Assembly: GCA_964022665.1 (NCBI GenBank)
Contig: CAXIDF010000020.1
Coordinates: 1 to 64,000, forward strand
Origin: Haliea sp964022665
GTDB taxonomy: Bacteria > Pseudomonadota > Gammaproteobacteria > Pseudomonadales > Halieaceae
Reading direction: 5' to 3'
Length of the DNA: 64,000 bases
The translations under genes and the position numbers were made by a program. How positions within the stretch are numbered: position 1 is the first letter of the stretch; each line of letters opens with the position of its first letter. The notes beneath the pieces are model-generated. The model had not been told where the DNA came from and searched no databases. It saw nothing but the letters and a program-made list of their open reading frames with translations. Positions 1 to 7,070 of the stretch are shown one piece after another.

Positions 1-428
1 AACTGCGCGTCCTGCGCCATGAGTTCAAAGAGTATGGAGGTGCCCGAGCGCGGAGAACCCGCGATGATGACCGGTCGGTCTATAATCTCGTCGGCAATTT
101 CCGGATGTTCATTGAACGCGGCCTGAATGCCCAGCAGTGCTTGCAGCCAGATGAGTATGTCCGACCGAGTCATCAAGCGGCCAAAGAAATGCAGCTCAGC
201 CTCGGTGTTGAGTGAGCGCAGCAGTACGTCAAATGGCTCGCGCCATTCATTACCGCCAAAGTCGGTAAAGCCGGTGACACGCTGTGCGGTCGCGATGAGT
301 TCGTCGGCATCGAGCGGTACCAGGTGCTCAATATCCATGCCCGCGGCTTCGGCATTAAATTGCTGCAACCACGTCGGCCTTGCGGGTGGTGTCCAGTTTA
401 CGTCTCCGCCCAATGTCCTGCTCTCCAT
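1..428 (-). CDS. Sulfotransferase family protein (N-terminal part, runs off the window)
   Basis: Translating the reverse strand from the ATG at 428 gives 142 open codons to the window edge. Residues 124-131 read GSPRSGTS, the 5'-phosphosulfate-binding loop of PAPS-dependent sulfotransferases (Sulfotransfer_3 type), preceded by a strand ending RPVIIA. The region before it is the helical lead-in seen in bacterial members of the family. Known family role: transfer of sulfate from PAPS to a hydroxyl or amine; the substrate cannot be read. The start lies 25 bp after the stop of the upstream SDR on the same strand, so the two are probably co-transcribed. The C-terminal half with the 3'-phosphate-binding motif is outside the window. 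Family call is firm; function in the cluster is inference. Confidence 0.8.
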   Translation of the reverse strand, partial: MESRTLGGDVNWTPPARPTWLQQFNAEAAGMDIEHLVPLDADELIATAQRVTGFTDFGGNEWREPFDVLLRSLNTEAELHFFGRLMTRSDILIWLQALLGIQAAFNEHPEIADEIIDRPVIIAGSPRSGTSILFELMAQDAQ

Positions 429-453
429 GAATCTCTTGAGTTAATTGCGGTGA

Positions 454-1287
454 TCAGTGCATGAATGCGCCGCCGCTTACACTGAGCATCTGTCCCGTGA
501 TATAGCCGGCGCATTCGGAGGACAGGAACATGGCGCAGTTGGCGATGTCGTCAGGCCGGCCCAGGCGCGGTGTCGGCAAGCCGCTCATGTTGAACAGGGT
601 GCCATCCTCCAGCGCCTTCTGCATTTCCTCGGGCTTGCCCATGATGTCAAAACCGAACTTGCGCCAAAAGCTGCCCTCACCAATGGCGTCTTCTGTCTCC
701 GGGACGATCCAGCCCGGGCAGATATTATTCACGCGAACACCCTTGGACGCCCACTCCCAGGCCAGCGTTTTGGTGAATGAGTTGACGAAGCCCTTTACGC
801 TGCCGTAATGCACCAGTTGCGCGGCTGCTTCACCGAGCAGTGAGGAGTTGGACGAGATATTGACGATGGACCCCGACTTGCGGCTCAACATGTCGTCCGC
901 GACTGCCAGTGTGCAGTTCACCACGCCATCGATGTTGAGCTTGATCTCGAAACTTCTGCTTTCATCGCTGAGGTTGACGAACTCGGTTGGGCGCGAGGCA
1001 CCGCCGGCGTTATTGACCAGAATATCCACCGGCCCGAACACCTCGTGGCAACGATTCACCATGGCATCTACCGAGGCGCGGTCTGTGACGTCGGTGCCAA
1101 CTGCCAATACCCGCCCCTCGTAGCCGAGCTCCTGTGCTTTTGCGGCAAGTTTCTCGCCACTCTCAACGTCACGGGAGGCGCTCACCACATTGATTCCAGA
1201 GCGCGCAAACGCAAGTACCATGCCCTGGCCGATACCGCCGCTGCCGCCGGTAATGATTGCTGTTTTACCCTTGAGTCCCAGATCCAT
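454..1287 (-). CDS. SDR family NAD(P)-dependent oxidoreductase
   Basis: A 277-residue classical short-chain dehydrogenase/reductase. The cofactor motif TGGSGGIG is at 13-20, the structural NNAG at 92-95, and the catalytic Ser-Tyr-Lys set is present (ISSNSS near 144-149, Tyr161, Lys165 in YGSVK). The C-terminal GQMLSVSGG segment is typical. It would oxidise an alcohol or reduce a ketone in the cytoplasm; the substrate is unknown. It sits between the DUF1214 gene upstream and the sulfotransferase downstream, all on the minus strand, which suggests a catabolic operon for an alicyclic or steroid-like compound. That assignment is inference from neighbours. Confidence 0.88.
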   Translation of the reverse strand: MDLGLKGKTAIITGGSGGIGQGMVLAFARSGINVVSASRDVESGEKLAAKAQELGYEGRVLAVGTDVTDRASVDAMVNRCHEVFGPVDILVNNAGGASRPTEFVNLSDESRSFEIKLNIDGVVNCTLAVADDMLSRKSGSIVNISSNSSLLGEAAAQLVHYGSVKGFVNSFTKTLAWEWASKGVRVNNICPGWIVPETEDAIGEGSFWRKFGFDIMGKPEEMQKALEDGTLFNMSGLPTPRLGRPDDIANCAMFLSSECAGYITGQMLSVSGGAFMH

Positions 1288-1340
1288 GTCTTCATTCCCT
1301 GTTCAGTTGCGGATGCGCGCGTTTGTGAGCGCGCACAAGG

Positions 1341-2537
1341 TCAGAAACCAAAGCGGTTCAGCACACCACGTCGACGTTCGGCGATCTGTTTTTTCCGCTC
1401 GGCGCTGGTCAGGCGTTTGCCCCCTTTGGGCAGATAGCTATCCAGCTCGTGCAGTTTCACCTGCGTTGCTTCTGGTACCGGGTAGTGATCAGCGCCAATC
1501 CAGCGTACTGTCACGTAACCTTCCTCGTGACCAGAAGGGTCAAGCCAGTTGGGGTGCCCTGTATCTTCGTGCGCAATCACCAGTATCAACTCGCCGTCGT
1601 CCTCCAGATGGGCATAGTGGCAGTTCGTGTTGCTCAACCGGTTCCGGTAGTCCATGGTCTCCCACCAGTAATTGCCAAACTCTACGGCCCAATAGTCTGC
1701 CTCGGGTGGGCGGACGCGCACAACAATTGCCTCATCTCTGGGCAGGAACCAATAACTAATCAGCGGTGCGCCACCCGGCGTGAAATCGATCTTGTTGTCT
1801 TCCAGCTGCCCATAGGACAGGAATGTATTCGGTTGCGCCTTCCATTTGTCGAGCATACCTGCCCAATACGCGGTAGAACTGCGCACCCAATCCGCGGCGC
1901 CGCCAAGGCCCTTGGCGACATCCGCGGCTGAAAGCATGGGGTTATGCTCCAGTTCATTGATGCGATCGATGCGTGCCTTCATCGGCTCCTCGTTCTCCCA
2001 ATCGGCGAAGAATTGACGAAAGGTGATGCGCCAGGCATTCGGTGTGGTTTGTATCCAGTTGCCGCGGTTCCCGGGGTCGGGCTCCGGGCTCACCGTCAGC
2101 TCGAAGTTGCCATCTTTATCGACGATGACATCACTATCAATAAGATTGCCGGTAACACCGCCGCCCCACGGTGTATTGCCATTCTCCAGAACCGTAATAG
2201 CGAAAAACCTGGCTGTGCCTCGCTTACCCGTTACGCGGTAGGTGTTTTTGCCGTTGATGGGCGCCCCAGAGTAGTAGGCGTCGGTATTGTCGCCACCCTG
2301 CTTACGGATGGGGTCGAAGTAATGCATGATTTCCGGAAAGTCTGCATCACAGTTGTCCAGATTGAACTGCAGCCCAAGGGAGATATTGCGGGCCAGAAGG
2401 CGCAAACCCTTGGCGCGATCAATTTCACTGGCAGGCGTTGTGTCCCTGAAAATCAGGTCAGACGACTCCTTGAGTTTGTCGCAGAACGCATCCCAGGTTG
2501 CCTTCAGTTCTGCGTCTTTCGGGTGATCTCCAAACAT
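1341..2537 (-). CDS. DUF1214 domain-containing protein
   Basis: About 398 residues from the ATG at 2537. An in-frame extension to 2609 exists but would run through the promoter and operator, and the 2537 start has an AGG about 8 bp upstream, so I chose the shorter form. The C-terminal third (Trp/Tyr-rich stretch with YWAVEFGNYWW) is typical of DUF1214 proteins. No signal peptide or catalytic motif is evident. Proteins of this family often sit beside SDRs and monooxygenases in steroid or hydrocarbon gene clusters, as here; biochemical function is not established. It is the first gene of the minus-strand set and is divergent from the TetR gene. Confidence 0.72.
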   Translation of the reverse strand: MFGDHPKDAELKATWDAFCDKLKESSDLIFRDTTPASEIDRAKGLRLLARNISLGLQFNLDNCDADFPEIMHYFDPIRKQGGDNTDAYYSGAPINGKNTYRVTGKRGTARFFAITVLENGNTPWGGGVTGNLIDSDVIVDKDGNFELTVSPEPDPGNRGNWIQTTPNAWRITFRQFFADWENEEPMKARIDRINELEHNPMLSAADVAKGLGGAADWVRSSTAYWAGMLDKWKAQPNTFLSYGQLEDNKIDFTPGGAPLISYWFLPRDEAIVVRVRPPEADYWAVEFGNYWWETMDYRNRLSNTNCHYAHLEDDGELILVIAHEDTGHPNWLDPSGHEEGYVTVRWIGADHYPVPEATQVKLHELDSYLPKGGKRLTSAERKKQIAERRRGVLNRFGF

Positions 2538-2579
2538 TGATTTGTACCTGCTACTGGATTGCCCTTCGGTTTTCCGTTT

Positions 2580-2609
2580 ATAGTAGGACAAACGTCCTAT
2601 AAAAAGCAA
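2580..2609 (-). promoter_or_regulatory. Promoter of the DUF1214 operon with embedded TetR-type operator
   Basis: On the minus strand, TTGCTT (2609-2604) and TACTAT (2585-2580) are separated by 18 bp, a plausible sigma-70 promoter with a start about 35 bp before the ATG at 2537. Most of the spacer is filled by an inverted repeat, arms TAGGAC (2584-2589) and GTCCTA (2594-2599) with a 4-bp centre. A repressor bound there would block polymerase. The divergent TetR gene at 2739 is the obvious candidate regulator. Sequence is seen; the regulator assignment is inference. Confidence 0.6.
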
Positions 2610-2738
2610 TGTTAGTGTATCTTGCAGGGTATTGCACGGAGGTGATCTCAGTGGTTTTCAAAAGCAGTTTCAAAAACGCGCTGATACTGAAAATGAGTGA
2701 GCACCTGTATCGCTTCGTGCCGTGCGAGTGCTCACATC

Positions 2739-3344
2739 ATGCCTAAGCAGGTAGATCATGGCGCCAGACGATATGAGCTGAGCTCTATTGCTGCTGACCT
2801 GATCGCCGAAGGTGGGATTGAAGCCGCAACGATTCGAGAAATCGCCCATCGTAGCGGCCATTCAAAGGGTGTGGTGGAGCACTATTTCGACAACAAGGAT
2901 GAACTGATCAGCGGCGCACTGGATTGCATTAACAGCCGCTACGAGCGACGTGTTGACAGGGCAATTTGCGGACACAGGGGTATGGCCGCTTTGCGTCAGC
3001 GCATTGCCGCCACGCTACCCGTTACACGGGTCATTCGCAACGAGTGGAAAGTACGCCTGGTGTTCTGGAGTATGGCTGCCGTGCAGGGTACGTTGCGCGA
3101 ACACCAGGCCCAGCGGTTCGAGCGTGCCGTAGAGTATTTTGCGGCAGACATCGCGCACGCCATGGAGACTGGTGAAGTCTACGCAACGGGCGACGCACAG
3201 CAACGCGGATACGAAGTCTTCACTGCAACTATCGGTATCGCCTCGCTGGCGCTCTACAACCCTTCTTATTACAACAAGGCGTTTCTTCTGGCAGAGGTTG
3301 ATCGGTTGATTGAACGCCTGAACCATAGGCTCCCCGAGGAATAA
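2739..3344 (+). CDS. TetR family transcriptional regulator
   Basis: About 201 residues from the ATG at 2739 (MPKQVDHG...); an upstream in-frame start at 2697 adds 14 residues that do not look like family sequence. The N-terminal TetR helix-turn-helix is clear: ATIREIAHRSGHSKGVVEHY, then the usual FDNKDELI. The C-terminal ligand domain is diverged and its ligand cannot be read. It is divergent from the DUF1214 operon, whose promoter holds an inverted repeat, and its stop is 4 bp before the start of the following SDR, so it is probably co-transcribed with that gene. It likely represses both sides until a substrate is present (inference). Confidence 0.87.
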   Translation: MPKQVDHGARRYELSSIAADLIAEGGIEAATIREIAHRSGHSKGVVEHYFDNKDELISGALDCINSRYERRVDRAICGHRGMAALRQRIAATLPVTRVIRNEWKVRLVFWSMAAVQGTLREHQAQRFERAVEYFAADIAHAMETGEVYATGDAQQRGYEVFTATIGIASLALYNPSYYNKAFLLAEVDRLIERLNHRLPEE

Positions 3345-3348
3345 GGCA

Positions 3349-4125
3349 ATGAATACATTGGACTATAAAGGCAAGAGCGTGATCGTCACCGGAGCGGGCA
3401 GCGGTATCGGGCGTGCAAGCGCGCTGCGGTTTGGCGAACTGGGCGCGTCCGTTGTCGTCTGCGATATTGATGCGAGCGCAGCGCGGTCGACCGTCGAGAC
3501 AATGCAGGCTGCACAGGGAATATGTGTCGAGTGTGTGGCAGACGTCACCGATCCCGGGCAGGTCGACGGCGTGGTCGCTCTGGCATGTGATCGCTACGGT
3601 CGGCTCGATGTCATGTTCAATAACTGCGGCGGATCTTTCCCCACGCCAATGCTTGAGATCGATACTGCAGAATACCGTCGCCTCATGGCGCTGAACCTCG
3701 ACTCCGTTTACTTTGGAACCATGGCGGCCCTGCGGGTCATGCTCCTACAGGGCGGCGGTGCCATCGTTTCCACAACCTCCGGTGCCGGTTTGGGCGCGGT
3801 TTCAGGCCTCGCCGTGTATGGGGCGGCGAAAGCGGGTGTAATCAGCCTTATGCGCAGTGTGGCGGCGGAGTACGGTAAGCAGGGTATTCGCGCAAATACG
3901 ATTTCGCCTGGTGCGATGGATACACCCGGTATACGCATGTGGCTGGATACCAAACCCGGTGGCGTGGCGGGCTACAACGAGGCACAGCCGCAGGGACGTA
4001 TGGGCAGGGCTGAGGAAATTGCCGACGCGGCAGTGTTCCTCGCCTCCGACCTCGCCAGTTACATCAACGGCGTGGTACTGCCTGTCGACGGCGCGGTCAG
4101 TGCTTTGCTGGCAAACCCGCAGTAG
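3349..4125 (+). CDS. SDR family oxidoreductase with NNCG variant
   Basis: A 258-residue classical SDR: TGAGSGIG at 14-21, catalytic Tyr157 and Lys161 (YGAAK), Ser region STTSG near 141-145 and a late GVVLPVDGA segment. The usual NNAG motif reads NNCG (91-94), a Cys for Ala change in the strand that supports the cofactor. The ribosome-binding site (AGGAATAA) overlaps the end of the TetR gene, indicating a two-gene operon. Substrate unknown. The 3' end overlaps the 3' end of the convergent L,D-transpeptidase gene by 29 bp. Confidence 0.87.
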   Translation: MNTLDYKGKSVIVTGAGSGIGRASALRFGELGASVVVCDIDASAARSTVETMQAAQGICVECVADVTDPGQVDGVVALACDRYGRLDVMFNNCGGSFPTPMLEIDTAEYRRLMALNLDSVYFGTMAALRVMLLQGGGAIVSTTSGAGLGAVSGLAVYGAAKAGVISLMRSVAAEYGKQGIRANTISPGAMDTPGIRMWLDTKPGGVAGYNEAQPQGRMGRAEEIADAAVFLASDLASYINGVVLPVDGAVSALLANPQ

Positions 4126-5719
4126 TCGACGGTGTACGGCGTTGCACACGGTTGCTCGCCTTCAGCTGATCGATAATGCGCTGGTCTCTCGCGTACACAT
4201 CGCGGCGGAACACCACGTCATCCCCTACCGCGAACGCGGTGAAGTAAACGAGGTACACCGGCACGGGTTCTTTCAGGTAGGCGGTGACGGTCTCGCCGGA
4301 TTCGAACAACCTGTCCATCTCGGGTAGGTAACGGCTCTTGTCGTGTTGCAGCACCCATTCGATCAGTTTGCGTGGCTCGGCAAGGCGGATACAGCCGGAG
4401 GAAAATGTGCGCTCCGTTTTGTTAAACAGGGCTTTGTCTGGCGTATCGTGTAAATACACACTGTGCTGATTGGGCAACATGAATTTCACTTTCCCCAGTG
4501 CATTCTTGTCACCTGGGAGCTGGCGCAAGCTGAACTGTCCGGGTCGCACGCTTTGCCAGTTGACGTCATTCACCGGGACAAACGCTTCGCTGCCTGCCAG
4601 TCGCGCTTCATATCCTGCCGCTGCCAATGGTGCCGGATCCTGGCGTAACAGCGGTAGCTTGTCTTTCACAGCAATGCTGTACGGCACATTCCAGTAGGGG
4701 AAAAACACCAGATACTGCATTTCCTCGGTGAAGATGGGCGTTTCGCGATACGGCCGGCCAACAATGATGTCCATGGCCAGCGCTTCGGTGTTGTTCTCAA
4801 TCACGCGCATCTGAAAGGCCGCGATATTCACCCGGATATACGTGGAGGGAGTGTCTTTTGGCAGCCATCGCCAGCGCTCGAGATTGGCATCCAGGCGCTC
4901 GATCCAGGAGAAACGCGTCGCATTGAGAACCTGTAGCGTGGCGGCGCCGACGATTCCATCGGCCTCCAGCCCCGCTGCGCGCTGGAAAGTGGTAACGGAC
5001 TGGTGTAAGGCTTCGTCAAACGTACCGGAATGTGCGCCTGGGCCCATTAGCCGTGTCTGCAGCTGCTCTACGCGCGCCCCGGTCGCGCCCCGCTTGAGGG
5101 CAGGGCCCGCCTCTACGGGTTGGCTGTTGGTGTCGTCTGCCGCTGCGAGTGTGGCCCGCTTCTCCACCAGTGCCCAGTATTCAGGGGTTTGCGGCCACAG
5201 CGCGTGCAGGACACTCTCGAGGTTGTCGCCTTCTGCAAGCAGAGCGTGTAGCACGGTAACGGGATCAATGGATTCTCGTTCAAGATACCACTCTTCATCC
5301 ACTTCCTCGACGGCACCGCGATAGCGGTCCTTTACCTGTGACAGAAAAGCATCGGTAAAGAGTAGCTCCAGCATCGGCTCTGGCAACGTGCCTGAGGTAA
5401 TCTCTGCGTAGTGATAGCGATCGAGGGGGAGGCCATGCTCGCTGGAGCGTGCAATCTCTTTCGCCAGATCGGTGCGCAGGGCGGCGAGCGGCCCATCGGC
5501 GAACCAGAGGAATTGATAGTGGTGCGCGCCGTAGATCGTGACAATTTCCGTCATGTTACGCAGTGGGCCTGGCTTACCGGTGCGGCTCGCTTCGCTGAGG
5601 CGTTCGACCTCCATGCGCAGGGCATCAGTGCCCTGTGCAAATGCGGAGTGTGCGCTGCCAATAAGGTACAGAGTGAGCAATAGGAAAGCGCTTGAAATGA
5701 CAGGGAATCGTGTTCTCAT
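4097..5719 (-). CDS. L,D-transpeptidase (YcbB/LdtD-like) with peptidoglycan-binding domain
   Basis: A 540-residue periplasmic enzyme. It has a signal peptide (1-29, ending SAFAQG), a helical N-terminal scaffold, a peptidoglycan-binding domain (about 207-267) and a YkuD catalytic domain (about 293-470). The catalytic pair is visible: His424 in VYLHDTP and Cys443 in SSGCIRL. Family role: forms 3-3 crosslinks between diaminopimelate residues of peptidoglycan stems, bypassing D,D-transpeptidases. Size and domain order match the large YcbB group and not the short ErfK group. It stands alone, with a 117-bp gap to the upstream adaptor gene. It overlaps the convergent SDR gene by 29 bp at the stop. 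Confidence 0.9.
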   Translation of the reverse strand: MRTRFPVISSAFLLLTLYLIGSAHSAFAQGTDALRMEVERLSEASRTGKPGPLRNMTEIVTIYGAHHYQFLWFADGPLAALRTDLAKEIARSSEHGLPLDRYHYAEITSGTLPEPMLELLFTDAFLSQVKDRYRGAVEEVDEEWYLERESIDPVTVLHALLAEGDNLESVLHALWPQTPEYWALVEKRATLAAADDTNSQPVEAGPALKRGATGARVEQLQTRLMGPGAHSGTFDEALHQSVTTFQRAAGLEADGIVGAATLQVLNATRFSWIERLDANLERWRWLPKDTPSTYIRVNIAAFQMRVIENNTEALAMDIIVGRPYRETPIFTEEMQYLVFFPYWNVPYSIAVKDKLPLLRQDPAPLAAAGYEARLAGSEAFVPVNDVNWQSVRPGQFSLRQLPGDKNALGKVKFMLPNQHSVYLHDTPDKALFNKTERTFSSGCIRLAEPRKLIEWVLQHDKSRYLPEMDRLFESGETVTAYLKEPVPVYLVYFTAFAVGDDVVFRRDVYARDQRIIDQLKASNRVQRRTPSTTAGLPAKH

Positions 5720-5836
5720 GCGGTAACGTTACCACACTCCGACCTCGGGGCAGGAGCAAAGGACGCCAGGCAAGCACGCAACCTGTAGCGGCGTGTGGGC
5801 CTGCACAGTTTGTTGTTCTCGGGCATTGCTCACCGT

Positions 5837-7066
5837 TCAGCCCGCATGCCTCTGCACGACCCTGGTGTTGTCCGTGAGCCCGGATGCAGGGTAGAGCACA
5901 ATGCTGTCACCGGCTTCAAGCCCACCCGCCACCTCAGCGATGACGCCATTATTGCGGCCGATAGTGACCGGCGTCAGTCGCGTTTTGCCATTGCGGACCG
6001 TGAATACGGCCCACTCCGAAGCGCTGCGAAACAGCGCACTCGCCGGTACGGTCAACGCCGCGTTGTCCTCCCAGATGATGATGCGCACCTCCACACGGTA
6101 GCCGTGCCCGAGAGCTTGTCGCGCTTCAGCCGGGTCCGTGAAGCGAATGATAGTGTTGACACGTTGCTCTTCCACGCCGAGTGCGGAGAACTTGGTAAAA
6201 CCCAGAGGATCAACACGGTCGACCTCCCCGTTCAGCGTTGTTGGCCCACCCCAGTCCTCAAGGATGACGGGGTCTCCGGGTGATACTTTCACGGCATCTG
6301 TAGACAGCAATTCAACAACCACCTCAAGATCGTTCTCAATATTGCCTATTTCCAGAATGGCAGTGCCTGCCGGCAGGGTGGTTTCGCTTTCCTGCAACAC
6401 GCGCAATACACGGCCGCTTGCCGGCGCATACAGCGGAATGGCCTCTCGTGCTGTGGCCACTGCGTTCTGCGGAGCGTTTTCGTCGTGGAAGCTGATGAGG
6501 CTTGCGCGCGCGTTGGCGAGTTGCGCCTCGCGCATTGCAATGGTGGCTTCAGCTGTGCCCAGCTGCGCCTCGGCGGTGCGCGCCTCGCGCACGGCCCGAT
6601 CCAGGTCGGCTTCACTCACCATGGCCTCGCCGCGTAATCGCTGAATGCGCTGCAGATCGGTTTTGGCGAGGTCGTTGTCGGCGACAGCCTTGTTCAATTC
6701 TGCGCGCGCAAGCCGCAATGCTGCCTCCGCTGCCGTGACTTCGGTCCGTGCCTGTTCTCGCGTGCGGATATTGAGTGAGTCCGGGTTGCTCGGCAGCATT
6801 TGCGCGACAATGGTCTGGTTGTGTACAACCGGATCCCCTGGCAGTACTTCCACACGTTGCAGGCGGCCGGCCAGCGGCGTCGAGAGTATGTAGGCATCGT
6901 GGACCCGGGTGCGGCCTTCCTCATTGATCGTCACCCGCATGGTGCCGCGCGTGACTTCACCCATATCCACCATGGTGGGGCGTGGCCAGAAGGCAAAACC
7001 CAGCGCCAAAATGACCACGGCGGCTGTTGTCAGGCTGATCACGGTTCTGGAGTGTTTTCTGGTCAT
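5837..7066 (-). CDS. HlyD/RND-type periplasmic adaptor subunit of an ABC exporter
   Basis: 409 residues from the ATG at 7066. A start at 7114 is also open but would overlap the upstream gene by 44 bp, while 7066 lies 4 bp after that gene's stop. It has one N-terminal membrane segment (about 8-27), a split biotinyl-lipoyl domain, a long Ala/Arg/Glu-rich coiled-coil hairpin (about 95-205) and a beta-barrel, as in MacA-type adaptors. It links an inner-membrane transporter to an outer-membrane channel. Together with the two upstream genes it forms a tripartite exporter; no outer-membrane TolC-like gene is nearby. Substrate unknown. Confidence 0.88.
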   Translation of the reverse strand: MTRKHSRTVISLTTAAVVILALGFAFWPRPTMVDMGEVTRGTMRVTINEEGRTRVHDAYILSTPLAGRLQRVEVLPGDPVVHNQTIVAQMLPSNPDSLNIRTREQARTEVTAAEAALRLARAELNKAVADNDLAKTDLQRIQRLRGEAMVSEADLDRAVREARTAEAQLGTAEATIAMREAQLANARASLISFHDENAPQNAVATAREAIPLYAPASGRVLRVLQESETTLPAGTAILEIGNIENDLEVVVELLSTDAVKVSPGDPVILEDWGGPTTLNGEVDRVDPLGFTKFSALGVEEQRVNTIIRFTDPAEARQALGHGYRVEVRIIIWEDNAALTVPASALFRSASEWAVFTVRNGKTRLTPVTIGRNNGVIAEVAGGLEAGDSIVLYPASGLTDNTRVVQRHAG

Positions 7067-7070
7067 GGGG

